Positions 1 through 10,930 of a stretch of DNA of 64,000 nucleotides are shown here, piece by piece. Numbering within the stretch: the first letter of the stretch is position 1; each line of letters begins with the position of its first letter. The stretch covers positions 4,782,501 to 4,846,500 of the forward strand of contig OU015568.1 in assembly GCA_907165135.1 (NCBI GenBank), in the 5' to 3' direction. Source of the DNA: Oikopleura dioica. Its lineage: Eukaryota > Chordata > Appendicularia > Copelata > Oikopleuridae. Made by a program: the position numbers and the translations under genes. Under the pieces are notes generated by a model. It saw nothing but the letters and a program-made list of their open reading frames with translations. It had not been told where the DNA came from and did no database searches.

Positions 1-69
1 TACGATGGCGGATCGGATCGGTTGTCGATTTCGACGTCTTCTCGGTTCTGAAATGCGCTAATAGCATTG

Positions 70-506
70 TTAAAGGGGGGAAAAGAGTACATTTGGACGA
101 GCAGCTCGTCTTGAAAGTCCATATTGCCGAGCAAGTGAGACTGGTGGAGGGCGGCTGTTGAGATACCGCTGGACTGGGCCTTCGAGGAGAATCGCAATTA
201 CAGTAGTGCAGAGAGAAATCATCAGGATCAACATGTACCACGACTGAAAAGAGGAATTTGATAAAGGGTAAGGGAAGGTCCGTCATATTTCAACGAGAAA
301 GACCTTGAAATTGTTCCATATTGAGTATGTGAAATTGCCCGTTCTGCCTGTTTTGCTTGTATTAATACTGTTGATCTCACCTGATCAAGAATAATATCCG
401 CATCGACAATTCTGAATCCGATAATCACGACTAGAATAATCATCGCCGCGACCCAAAGACACACCAAATATTTTTTCAGCTTCTCGACATTTCCGATTCC
501 TCTCAT
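70..506 (-). CDS. Small two-helix membrane protein, two exons
   Basis: Reading the minus strand, exon 1 runs from ATG at 506 to 381 and exon 2 from 243 to a TAA at 70, joined in phase 0 by a GT-AG intron (244-380). The protein is about 100 residues. A basic N-terminus is followed by a strongly hydrophobic segment (about residues 13-30), a short polar loop, then a second hydrophobic segment (about 44-62) at the start of exon 2. A basic, proline-containing tail follows. This suggests a hairpin membrane protein with both ends on the same side. I do not recognise the family, so no function is proposed. The start is the first ATG of the open frame, and the coding region is complete inside the window. 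Confidence 0.5.
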
Positions 507-2865
507 GTTCTCTTCTCTATTTTTTCAAAATAATAATTTGCGTAAGAATTTGCGGCTTTTATGTCTCTTTCAATATCACTTGTTTTGAATGGTAATTTAT
601 CATGCTGAAATCGGCTCTTGCCGAAAAAGACTGAGGCAATCATTTTCCGTCAAAACAGCTCTCAAGTCGCCCGGACACTAGATTTTTTATCGGCATGTTG
701 TTGGGAAAAGAAATTGGCCCTCGGGTCAGAATAAAAGCAGGAAAAAAATCGTCGAAAAAATCATTGTTTTCGGCCTTTTTTCATTTTGAAATCAACGAAG
801 ACTCCTTCAAAATCCTTCAAAATCACCGCCGCCTAAAAAATTTTCATCCAAAAACGCTCTTTTCCGCCCATTTTTCATCGTTTTAACCCTCCTTGACCCT
901 TGTAAAGAGCATTTCTGAGCGACAAACGGGCGCCGTAGTCTCCCAGACAGAGAAATGCCATGACCCTGCTCGAAGCGTCTTTCTGTTGGAAAATGCATTC
1001 AGCTGAATTCATATCGTCTTATCGTCTTGTTGACGAGCTGAGGATGGATGGTTGGCCTTATCGGTGTCGATGACGATTATTTTTGTCTGAAAAAAAAGGT
1101 TTATTTGGAAATACATTGTTAAATTAGCGTAATTCTTTTTGGTCGAAGCTACTAGAAGGGGTTAATTGTGTGATTTGAGAAAAAATGGAGCGTGATGAAT
1201 TTTTGATTATCAATTCAAATTAATAACTGGAAAGATAAATGCTTCGTCAGATATTTTATTGCATAGATGTCAATGAAAAGTGACTCTCAATTTAATGATT
1301 TGATCGGCATGAGAGCTTAATTATCAATAACCAGTGAGATGAAATAAGTATATTTCGCAATTTCGAAGAAAACTGTTTTTACAGGAAAAAGTTTATATGG
1401 ACTCAAAAATGGTTAAAAAGCAACAGTTTTTTAGATTCCCGGTAATGGGTAATCATGATTATTATTATTAACAAGTTGACGTCTATTTTGGAAGGTGACC
1501 CTGGTTTTCGAATTATTTACAGTAATACCGTCTTTTTCTGAATACGGCATTCAGAAATTCATTATGCATTAGGGGCGCGTTCAAGTCTCAACTTTATTAG
1601 AGTAAGCACGCTGTATTAGCGCGAAATGCGGGATTTATTCGCAATAATGAGATTGAATTCGATAGGCATTTGACCTAGCAATTTCAACTGACCAATATGA
1701 AAGATTGAATACAGGAATAAATAATGCCAAGGGAGTTTATTAATCGATTGAAACAAATCTGATGAGCGGTTCATCATGAACCCTACTTCTTCTGGAAGAA
1801 ACCTGATACAAACTTTGGACTTATGAGCTTTTTTTGTGACAAGTTACTTCAGTTTTTGAAGCTTTTTGACATTTTTTTTTTCTGAGAAGTTCTGTGTGAG
1901 AACTCTGAAAAGGGTATTCTAGATATTTATAACAAATGCGCTCGTTCTGGAATAACTACAGTACGAGTGACTCGAGTCTGCTTTTCTTCGTACGCAAATT
2001 AATAGAAAATTCGCGTTCTAATAACAGATAAGCCACCTTGGAAAAGACCGTTGTGAATAAATTATCGGAGAATCAAGAATGACGACTCACGCGGGCTAAA
2101 TCTCCAAGAGCTCTCCTGCTCAATAAGTATCAATTATGTACACTGTGCCACCCAAACACTCGTATAAAAACTCGCCGTAGGCAAAAATCATTCCAAAGAT
2201 TTTCCACATCGAAACTTTTAAATTATAAAAAGAAAAAGAAAATGCTTTTTGGTATTTTGCGAAGGGTCAAAAATATAATAAACTAAACATCCTACTACTG
2301 CCGCCCCCCCTTGAGCGCAAAAAAGGGGGCGGGAGTAAAGGAACCCATGTATTTGAAAATTCTTGACCAAAAAACAGTCCCTGATATTCTCGGCTTCTGC
2401 CCAATTCAACGGAGCCCCGGAATTTATGAGAAGAGGCAACGATATGGTCCAGGTAACACTTTTTAAAATACAACCCTTGACGAGATTTAAGGGGACCCCC
2501 CCTTTTTATCAAAGTCGTTTAATGAATTTTAAAGATGAAGGATCTCAAAGAGGTAAAAATTAAGCACCAAGTACTTCAGCTTGTTTCACCATTTTTTACA
2601 GAGCAAAAATAATTTTGCTCGAAATTATTAAAATTATTGAAAAATGTGAATTTTCAAAACCTTATTCTTGAAATTTAGAATTATAAAAACTACTTGATGA
2701 ATCCGATCGACGACGACGCTGGCTCTATGAGCGATTTTCTTCTCAGAAAACGCGGCTTCCGACTTTAAAAATTAATTTCTTTATCAAAATAAATTGGAAA
2801 AGAATCTCCATTTCCTGGCAAAATAAATTTGACTTCAAAGCAACTCTGGTCATTTATGGTTGACT
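507..2865. other. No gene recognised
   Basis: AT-rich sequence with many stops in all frames. The short open frames have no codon structure, splice context or recognisable motif. A G/C-rich patch near 2300-2340 can form a small hairpin. I see no RNA gene. Confidence 0.5.
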
Positions 2866-3170
2866 CAGGCCCTGTGTTTTCGATTCAGGCGGGGCTCGCC
2901 AAACTGTTTAGAAAACCTGAGTCAGGGTCTGAAAGATCTCTGTTAAAAAGTGACCTTGCTAGAATTCGATTATTTATTGATAAGGAAAATTTGCGAGATC
3001 TTTCAGACCCTGACTCAGGTTTTCTTCACAGGTTGGCGAGCCCAGGACTCAGGTCCTGAGTCAGTGTAAATGAGGCTTAGACGCGGGGTCAGGTAAACTC
3101 CTGATTTCACAGGTCAGGGTGGCTAAAAACAGGAATCAGGTTCCCTGACTCAGATTTTTACACAGGGCAA
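2866..3170. repeat. MITE-A copies (CCTGAGTCAGG family), compound
   Basis: A full copy lies at about 2892-3043. Its left arm begins GGCTCGCC and continues through CCTGAGTCAGG, and its right arm is the inverted match ending TTGGCGAGCCC. Both arms include the AP-1-like core TGAGTCA/TGACTCA. Outside it, 2866-2890 and 3045-3170 carry more diverged pieces of the same family, so this may be one copy inside another. The family recurs throughout the window (see findings). Confidence 0.7.
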
Positions 3171-3505
3171 CTAACAGCAACCAGCTGAAGATAATCACAG
3201 GAGAAAAACATAAGCGTGAAAAATATTTTCTCGTTATCTCGAAAACTCTTGACACTGATCCAGAACGGCAATAAACACATTTCAACCCTTTCTACTACTC
3301 CCTCCCGTCACTATTCTGCCCCTCCTGACTTTTAACTCCACAACTCATTTCATCAATTCAACAAAACCCTTTCAAAAAGTTCTTTTCAAAAAGACTCAAA
3401 AACTCATGATTATCGATAAAAGAGATTCTGCGATGCGAGAAGTGACGAAAATTTCAGGCGCTGCGGAAGGTGCAAATAGCATAAAAGGAAGGAAAGGGGA
3501 TCAAG

Positions 3506-3852
3506 TGATGCGTAAAGGAAGCTACGAGAAAAAATATTTTACTTTAAATCTTTATTTTCTGCCTTTTACTTTATTCGCCATTTACTTGACCTTTCCGCGC
3601 CCCTTTTTATTGATTTACGATATTGTGTTATCTGCTTGACCGATTTCGGGCTTCAGCGAAGCGGTAGTGACGCAACCTGCTGAGCTAAAGTTCCGATTGA
3701 CCTCTTTCTGATACTGCGCCAGATGACGCTCTCAGCTGTTTTGTGCCTTTATAAGCGAGTCATGCCTTGTCAAATTATTCGAAATAAACAAACTACCAAC
3801 TCCGAGTTAAAGTCTAGATTTTGTCAGAGGTAGCGAGTTCTATTTCGCATCA
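3506..3852 (+). repeat. 5' LTR
   Basis: A 347-bp repeat beginning TGATGCG and ending CGCATCA, a 7-bp terminal inverted repeat. It matches the 3' LTR at every base I compared. A TATAA (3750-3754) and an AATAAA (3783-3788) lie close together near its end, as expected for a promoter plus poly(A) signal. Confidence 0.95.
3750..3754 (+). promoter_or_regulatory. LTR TATA box
   Basis: TATAA inside the 5' LTR, followed 28 bases later by AATAAA. It is the likely core promoter of the genomic transcript. The same motif in the 3' LTR is at 13280-13284. Confidence 0.6.
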
Positions 3853-6800
3853 TGGTGAATCCGATGAAACACCCACTTGATGTTCTACAGAGCTTCGAAG
3901 ACAACTTCCTGATGAAAAACCCGACAATTTCACTAAAAACGACTAGGAGAGAGATAAAAGACATCAAAGCCGATTTCGACAGAGCCCTAACAAGAATGAG
4001 ACTTGCCTTCAATTTCAGTCTTGCAAACGCCGGAATGAATGAGGAGACAGCCGAGAAGAAAGCTGAGAAAGAACAGTACAATCAACTCTTCAAAGAGACC
4101 AGAAAAGAGCTATGCATGTCCCTTCTCACCACGGATTTCAAACGCAAATACTACGCCGACCTTCGTCGGATCACAGGATCTACGGAATTTTTCGATTTTA
4201 TTGATGAGATTTTTGGAAAATTTTCTGATAAGGATGCTGTCAAAGACGCGAAACGAAAACTTCAGGATCTCAGTCGAAATTCGGAAGAAGAAGAGACATT
4301 CACGCGATATTACAAAACGGTGGAGCAATTATCGAAAGAGGCTAGCGAGAATTGTGCCACCCTCCAGAAATACTTCATCACAGAGACATTCAACAGATGT
4401 CTCACGCCGGAACTCAAGAGATACCTGCTCGATCAAGGGATGAACGACAAAGACGCAAAGACCACTGCAGAATACCTGGATAAGAAACTAAAGTACAAGA
4501 AGAAAGTGGAAGTCAGGGCGATATCGACACAAGATATTCTCCTCGAAGAAAAGATGAATGCTTTGACCGAACGATTTGCATCAATTCCACAGATGATTCA
4601 GAGCTCTATGGAAAATTCTCTCACATCCCTGATGAAAAGCAAAATCGAAACACTGGAACAAGAGCTTGCTGAAATCAAACGAATCGGCCGCCGCGACAAC
4701 GACAGAAAAATACCAAGAGAAGATTCAAGATATCACGACAGACCTGCTGATGACCGACAGACAAGCCGATACACACAATACCAAAATTACACAGCTCAGG
4801 GAGCACATCAGAAAAATACAGCTCAGGGAGCATACAACAATAACACAGCTCAGGGAGCACAGAAATCAAACTCCAACGGAACAGATGAGAGATCATGGCC
4901 AATGAACTTCGAAATCGGACCTGGAGGATTCCCGTATCGATGCCATAAATGCGGAGTTCTGGGTCACCGAAGCTTCAATTGCCGCGGAACCAAGCTGACT
5001 TGCAATATATGCCGCGAAGTAGGACACATCCAAGCTGCATGCCCTCAGAAGAAGCCAAAAAAACTAGACCGCGGCTCTTATTACGCGTCAAATAAGAGCC
5101 GTGCCGGCGTTTCGTCGGTCAATCCACAAATAGGTCCCAAACTCAACATTTTTGGTCAACTGTTCGACCAAGATATCCTCTTTCAACTCGATACAGGAGC
5201 CCAAGTAAGCTGCCTGCCACGCAAATTTGTTCCAGACTCACTCATGAAAACGTTAATTCCCGCGCCATTTCAACTCGAATCCTATAACGGCACCATCATA
5301 AAGGTCTTCGGATGTCTCAAAGCTAACCTCAAAATTGGAGCCCTCAACCTCGACAACTGTATATTTCAAATAGTGGATGATTATTGCTCGCCGATTCTGG
5401 GAACACCCGAAATTACCGAGAACGAGCTCATCATCGACATCAAGAAGTCACTTCTTATCCAAAACGAAAAATCAGAATCGATGACGATTTCTGGAGGACA
5501 AACATCAAAGTTCGCCGGACTCAAAGTCGTCAACAAGTCTACATACTACGATTCAGTCGCAGAAACGCCTCTACCCCAAGTCATCCCAGCGAGAACATCT
5601 ACAAGTATCAACGTCAATCTTTCTGCCTTCCCAACAAGTACTATATATGCTGTCCCCGAAAGTCTTTCCCGGAATAAAAACCTACAAATCTACGATCAAG
5701 TCCTTCACATCAATCCAGGAGATTCAGTCACAAAAATTCAAGTCGCAAACACGTCAGACAGGCCAATTAAACTTCAGCGAGGAGAAATTATCGTCAGTCT
5801 CTGCGAAGTCCACGTAGTTCCACCAGGATCTGCACGAAACGCCAAATTTAAGCAGATTTTGCAGGAACTCGTAATAGGAGACCTACCGTCGGTCATCAAG
5901 CAAAGACTCTACTCGATGATCGCAAATTTCGAAGACATATTTGCAATTGACGGCGAGAAACTAGGGACAACCGACGCCATGGAATACAACATCGATACTG
6001 GAACCGCGGCACCAACAGCTTCCCAGAGATATCGAACGCCCTACTATCTTAGGAATGAGATGAAGAAGATGATCGATTCAAACGTCGAATCAGGACTGCT
6101 GATTCCCTGCTCCAGCCCTTGGGCAGCACCAGTCTTGCTTGTGAAAAAACCAAATGGGAAGTACAGACTGGTTTGCGATTATCGTAAGCTCAACTCAGTC
6201 ACCATATCAAACAATTACCCACTCCCGGAAATTGACTGTCTGATCGACCAGATGTCCAAGTCCCGTGTGTTTTCAACAGCGGATTTGTTTACTGGCTTCC
6301 ATCAAATTCCATGCTCCCCAGAAACGCAAAAGAAAGTCGCCATCACCACAGATTTCGGACAATACACGTGGACAGCTATGCCTATGGGTGGGAAAAACGC
6401 ACCTGCCGTGTTTCAACAGATGATGGATGCAATATTCCAAGAGATTCCGAGTTCCGAGCTTGCAATCTACCTTGATGATCTTTGCATTCATTCAAAAACA
6501 TTCGATGAAAATTTGCGAACCCTGGAAAAGGTCTTTACGATTCTAAGGAAGAATAATCTTAAAATCAGAGCTGCTAAAACCGAACTGCTGAAAACGTCAG
6601 TCAAATTTTGCGGAGCAATTATCGAAGACGGGTTCCGGAAGGCGAACCCAAGCAAAGTCAAAGCGGTTCTTGAAATACGACACCCGAGAAACAAGAAGGA
6701 AGCACAAAGCATTTTTGGACTTCTGAACTACCATCGAAGTTTTATCCCCCATTTCGCAACAAAAGCAGCGCCAATAACATTAGCAATAAGAAACGGCTTC

Positions 6801-9293
6801 AAATGGACGAACAAGGCCGCACAAGCTTTGGAAGAATTGAAAGAAGAAATTGCTTCAAAAATAGACAAACTCAAGATTCCGACTCCAAACGAAGGCCAAT
6901 ACGCGGTCGAAACCGATGCGAGCGATCAAGGTCTCGGCGCGGTACTTCTTTATAGAGCCGAGGAAAATCAAAAGTTTCACCCAGTTGCATACCTTTCTCA
7001 GAAATTTGATGCAGCTCAACAAAATTATAACACAAACGAAAAGGAGCTACTCGCCGGAAAACGTGCTTTCGAAAAATGGTCTCATTACCTTCTTGGACGA
7101 CAATTTCTTTGGTTTACCGATAATTCGTGTGTTAACTGGGCCCATCGGATAAAGAGCAGAAAAACGAAGATAGCAAAATGGCTTGCAGAAATCGGAGATT
7201 TCGATTTTCAGACGATTCTTAAGCCATCTAAAGAAATGGTGGTATCTGACTGTCTTTCTCGTCAAGTCGCAAGAGTTACTGCTAAAGTCTCCACAATTAA
7301 AGCGGAAGAAATGAAGGCACTACAGGAAATGGATCCCTTTATTTACGAAATCCGAAGGTATCATCTTTTGGATCGATGGCCAAATATACGATCGAAGAAA
7401 GTTGATGTTTTCTACCGAGAAAAGGAGAACCTCTGTTTTGGACAAAACGATGAGCTTGGCGTTAGCAAAAATGGATTTCGTGTGGTTACTCCGGAAGTAC
7501 TGGTACCGGACATCTTCAAAGAATACCATGATAAATATGGTCATCCTGGAATCGCCCAAACATTAAATGAGATCCAGAAAAAATACTTCATTCCGGATCT
7601 CCAGATGGAATTGTCGAAATACATCAAATCATGCGAGAAATGCCAAAAATACAAGCCGAATAATAACCCGCTAAATTCTCCAATGGGAAGAGTGCATCCG
7701 CCGACACAGCCATATCAAAGATTCGCAATCGACCTCATCGGACCTCTTCCAATCACCGACAGATACCATAGATACGCCGTTGTTTCTACCGACCTTTTTA
7801 GTAAAAAGACTTACGCGCAACCTATAAGAACAAAACGACCAGGAGAAGTTCTTGACGCCGCCCTGGCTGATTGGTACAGAAATCCTCATTTCCCTGAAAA
7901 CGTTCTTATGGACAATGGAGGTGAGTTTATGGCATTACGACAATGGTGCGAAGACCGTGGCATTAAAGTAAATTTGTCACCAGCCTTTCACCCACAAACC
8001 AACGGCGAAGTTGAAAACCGAAATCGCACTGTTAAGTCAAGGCTCAAAATGATGTGCGATATGGAAAATTGGGATAACCACTTGGCACTCGTTGTTCACC
8101 AGATGAATAGTGCGAAACACTCGGTCACACTTCTCTCGCCATACGAGGTCGAGACTGGATTTTGTGGAGAGAACCCTGGAGACTCCTACAAAACGAGACC
8201 AACCAGAAATCAAGTTGACTTTCAAGCTGTCGAAGAAAGAATACTTTCAAATCATGAAAAACGAGCCAGCGAAGACACGAAAATTCATAAGTTTGAGGCT
8301 GGCGATCTGGTCCTTTGCAAAAATACCGATCCGAAGGAGAAGCTGAAGAAATTCACCGGACCCTATAGAATTACGTCTATCCGAGAACAAAATCTTAGTT
8401 TTGAATTGCTCAATCTTGAAACAAACCAATATGTCAGTCGTCACATTTCGCATCTTAAGCCATTCAAACAACGTCACGACAACAATCAAGCGGCTCAACC
8501 TGACTCACCTACTCCCCCGAAACCCGAAAAAAGAAAACGACGAAAATCCTACAGCATGCCGATTCTCTCGAGAATGACTCTACGAAGCAGCAGAAATGCC
8601 GAAGATGTGGGAACAAATTCAGATGTACCGCAGACAAACGAAATGGAGACTCCTGAAGATACAGGGAATTCTTTGATTCGCAATGAAAAGAAAGCAACGG
8701 AAAATATAGCCGTCGATGGGGACAAGGATTCTAGTGATAATGAGGATGTAGCAAACGCAACAGTTTATGAAGACGCCAGAGACGATACGCTTACAATCGC
8801 ATCGGAAGATACCGAAATTGTCCAGATAATGGAGAATGAGGAACAGCCCGATAAACCTCGTCTGGTAGTCTCTCCAGTTATACAAAAGTTTAGCGAGCTA
8901 GCGGAAAGAACTCTCGACAAATTTATTCGGGAGTACGGTATACAAGTGAAGATATCCAAAATGTCGGCGATAAGAGGCAACTCAAAGCAGCGAAAATTGG
9001 AGAAAATCACTGAATGGATTACAGAAAACCGGCCAAACTGGGACAAGGATGATGATGGAAACTACCTGATTAAATACTCTTCACTCCATCTTGAGAGGAA
9101 ATTGTACCTCAACGTAATGACAATCCCCGAGATAAAAGTCTTGACAAAACATCTTGGACTCGTTGTTGATTTCACAGGGAAGGACAAGACGGAAATCATC
9201 CAGACCGTCAAAGAAAAAACCTTGGAAAAATTCCCTTCATTTGCATGTACAAAAAGTGGAAACCTCATCATCGACCCGAAAAATTTTGCGTAG
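3852..9293 (+). CDS. Gag-Pol polyprotein of Tor-like element (1813 aa)
   Basis: One open frame encodes capsid to integrase without a frameshift. Residues 1-350 are gag-like, with three TAQGA repeats near 315-340. Two CCHC zinc knuckles follow (about 363-400). The aspartic protease has DTGA with Asp at 447. Reverse transcriptase carries YLDD at about 873. RNase H has a TDAS motif near 1021. Integrase has an HHCC domain (His 1226 and 1231, Cys 1261 and 1264) and the catalytic triad Asp 1294, Asp 1354, Glu 1388, then a GPY/F-like TGPYRI near 1503. A tail of about 280 residues follows, including a basic patch and a SAP-like helix pair (about 1756-1794). All catalytic residues are present. The first ATG overlaps the LTR end, and a second ATG at 3864 is an alternative start. 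Confidence 0.95.
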   Translation: MVNPMKHPLDVLQSFEDNFLMKNPTISLKTTRREIKDIKADFDRALTRMRLAFNFSLANAGMNEETAEKKAEKEQYNQLFKETRKELCMSLLTTDFKRKYYADLRRITGSTEFFDFIDEIFGKFSDKDAVKDAKRKLQDLSRNSEEEETFTRYYKTVEQLSKEASENCATLQKYFITETFNRCLTPELKRYLLDQGMNDKDAKTTAEYLDKKLKYKKKVEVRAISTQDILLEEKMNALTERFASIPQMIQSSMENSLTSLMKSKIETLEQELAEIKRIGRRDNDRKIPREDSRYHDRPADDRQTSRYTQYQNYTAQGAHQKNTAQGAYNNNTAQGAQKSNSNGTDERSWPMNFEIGPGGFPYRCHKCGVLGHRSFNCRGTKLTCNICREVGHIQAACPQKKPKKLDRGSYYASNKSRAGVSSVNPQIGPKLNIFGQLFDQDILFQLDTGAQVSCLPRKFVPDSLMKTLIPAPFQLESYNGTIIKVFGCLKANLKIGALNLDNCIFQIVDDYCSPILGTPEITENELIIDIKKSLLIQNEKSESMTISGGQTSKFAGLKVVNKSTYYDSVAETPLPQVIPARTSTSINVNLSAFPTSTIYAVPESLSRNKNLQIYDQVLHINPGDSVTKIQVANTSDRPIKLQRGEIIVSLCEVHVVPPGSARNAKFKQILQELVIGDLPSVIKQRLYSMIANFEDIFAIDGEKLGTTDAMEYNIDTGTAAPTASQRYRTPYYLRNEMKKMIDSNVESGLLIPCSSPWAAPVLLVKKPNGKYRLVCDYRKLNSVTISNNYPLPEIDCLIDQMSKSRVFSTADLFTGFHQIPCSPETQKKVAITTDFGQYTWTAMPMGGKNAPAVFQQMMDAIFQEIPSSELAIYLDDLCIHSKTFDENLRTLEKVFTILRKNNLKIRAAKTELLKTSVKFCGAIIEDGFRKANPSKVKAVLEIRHPRNKKEAQSIFGLLNYHRSFIPHFATKAAPITLAIRNGFKWTNKAAQALEELKEEIASKIDKLKIPTPNEGQYAVETDASDQGLGAVLLYRAEENQKFHPVAYLSQKFDAAQQNYNTNEKELLAGKRAFEKWSHYLLGRQFLWFTDNSCVNWAHRIKSRKTKIAKWLAEIGDFDFQTILKPSKEMVVSDCLSRQVARVTAKVSTIKAEEMKALQEMDPFIYEIRRYHLLDRWPNIRSKKVDVFYREKENLCFGQNDELGVSKNGFRVVTPEVLVPDIFKEYHDKYGHPGIAQTLNEIQKKYFIPDLQMELSKYIKSCEKCQKYKPNNNPLNSPMGRVHPPTQPYQRFAIDLIGPLPITDRYHRYAVVSTDLFSKKTYAQPIRTKRPGEVLDAALADWYRNPHFPENVLMDNGGEFMALRQWCEDRGIKVNLSPAFHPQTNGEVENRNRTVKSRLKMMCDMENWDNHLALVVHQMNSAKHSVTLLSPYEVETGFCGENPGDSYKTRPTRNQVDFQAVEERILSNHEKRASEDTKIHKFEAGDLVLCKNTDPKEKLKKFTGPYRITSIREQNLSFELLNLETNQYVSRHISHLKPFKQRHDNNQAAQPDSPTPPKPEKRKRRKSYSMPILSRMTLRSSRNAEDVGTNSDVPQTNEMETPEDTGNSLIRNEKKATENIAVDGDKDSSDNEDVANATVYEDARDDTLTIASEDTEIVQIMENEEQPDKPRLVVSPVIQKFSELAERTLDKFIREYGIQVKISKMSAIRGNSKQRKLEKITEWITENRPNWDKDDDGNYLIKYSSLHLERKLYLNVMTIPEIKVLTKHLGLVVDFTGKDKTEIIQTVKEKTLEKFPSFACTKSGNLIIDPKNFA
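3853..3870 (+). other. Candidate primer binding site
   Basis: The bases directly after the LTR start TGGTGAATCCG. TGG is the complement of the tRNA 3' CCA end, and this is where gypsy elements place the minus-strand primer site. I cannot name the tRNA. The site overlaps the start of the gag-pol reading frame. Confidence 0.5.
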
Positions 9294-9299
9294 ACGAGT

Positions 9300-10780
9300 T
9301 TGAATCATGCTTAAAAATAGAATCGACTTATCCTACAAAACTGTGGAAGCCCGCAAACGACAGATCTCGCAGAGATCTTCATTTTGAGCCCTTTGGAAGC
9401 ATGATGACGTCATTCCCAACGATTCTAGAACACAAATGGAGAAAAAATTTGTATGTGATCACATAGTTCCGGAAAAAGTGTATATCAATATACACTTTCT
9501 TGCAAAACACATAGAATCGGTTCCAGAAATCATACCAACAACTGTAATGGCTCAAACCGATCCCTGGAAAACGATCTTTACTCCTATAAGTCTTCGAAAT
9601 TCCTTCAATGACTCATTGGTATTCTAGAAAATGGAGAAAATCCGAAAACGTGAGAGTCATAATTCGGCGAAAACTTCAATTTTGCCTCGACTATAAAATA
9701 AACAAGATACATGATAATCAAATTCTGCGAAAAATGGCCGATAGCGATCGTTAAGGAGAACATTTTCAGCTATTGGAAGACCGTCTACGATGAATCATCA
9801 GTATTCTAGAGAATTTTGAAACTCAAAAATTTTTGTCCGGACAAAATTTTTGGAATTTCATCGTCGTGCGAAACGATAATGGAAGAAGAAAACAAAAGTT
9901 TCATACTGAGATATGAAAAGGCGCCGGCTAAACGTCAATTTGAGCCCTCCAGCATAATTCGCGATCATTTCAACAAGATTCTAGAGGGAAAACACGATTT
10001 TGGTTTCGACCGAATTACGATATTCTGGAAGATTACAGTCCAAAAACAGAATCGACTCATCCTACGAAGTTTTAGAGATCCGCAAACGATAGATCTCGCT
10101 GAGATCTTCATTTTGAGCCCTTTGAGAGCATGATGACGTCATTACAAACGATTCTAGAACAAAAATGGAGAAGAAATTTGTATGTGATCACATAATTCCG
10201 GAAAAAAGTGTATATCAATATACACTTTCTTGCAAAACACATAGAATCGCTTACAAAAGCCATATCAACAACTGTGAATGCTCAAACGAATCCTTGGAAA
10301 ACGATCTGCACTCCTATCAGTCTTCGAAATTCCTACAATGACTCATTGGTATTCTAGAAAATGGAGAAAATCCGAAAACGGGAGAGTCATAATTCGGCGA
10401 AAACTGAAAACTTGTCTGGACTATAAAATTATGAAGATACACGATAATCACTTTCTGCGAAAAACAGCCGATAGTGATTGGCAAGAGGAACGTTTTCGGC
10501 TATTTGGAGGCCGTCTGCGATGAGTCATCAGCATTCTAGAGAATTTCGAAACTCAAAAATTTGTAACCGGTTACAATTTTTGAAATTTCATCGTCGTGCC
10601 AAACGAAAAAAGAAGAAGGAAGCAAAGTGCTCATAATGCGAGAAGAATAAACATGGTGTTTAATTCAATTTAAGTCTTTAAACATCGTTGTCAGTTATGT
10701 CCACAAGGTTTTAGAGGGAAAACACTGATTTCAATTTCGTCATAATTACGGTTTGCGGAGGAAAAACAGACCAAACCACC
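9300..10780 (+). repeat. Two tandem ~730-bp direct repeats between pol and env
   Basis: About 9316-10045 and 10046-10780 are diverged direct copies, with offsets of 724-730 bp between matching landmarks (TGATGACGTCATT at 9402 and 10131; an AT-rich hairpin at 9480 and 10210). Each copy keeps several inverted repeats: AGATCTC/GAGATCT, GTGTATAT/ATATACAC, and a 16-bp palindrome whose centre differs between copies. No convincing protein is encoded. The block may hold regulatory or packaging signals; that is inference. Confidence 0.8.
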
Positions 10781-10885
10781 TAGGAACCAACTGTGACCGG
10801 AAAATTGATCACCAACTGACCCCGTGACCCGCCGATTATTTACAAAGATAACAGATGATGCGGAACAGGGGGCGCCGGAGCAGCC

Positions 10886-10891
10886 TATAAA
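10886..10891 (+). promoter_or_regulatory. Candidate internal TATA box for env
   Basis: TATAAA lies 40 bp upstream of the env ATG at 10931, in a G/C-rich setting unlike the surrounding AT-rich spacer. A start site about 30 bp downstream would leave a leader of about 15 nt. It could allow env expression without splicing from the LTR transcript. Confidence 0.4.
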
Positions 10892-10930
10892 TGCAGCCAG
10901 CAGCAGTTGGAGAATCAGAACTAAGTCGAA

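Noticed and set aside
4039-4902. Open frames on both strands inside gag
   Set aside because: They are shadows of the long gag-pol frame, which has all the domain motifs.
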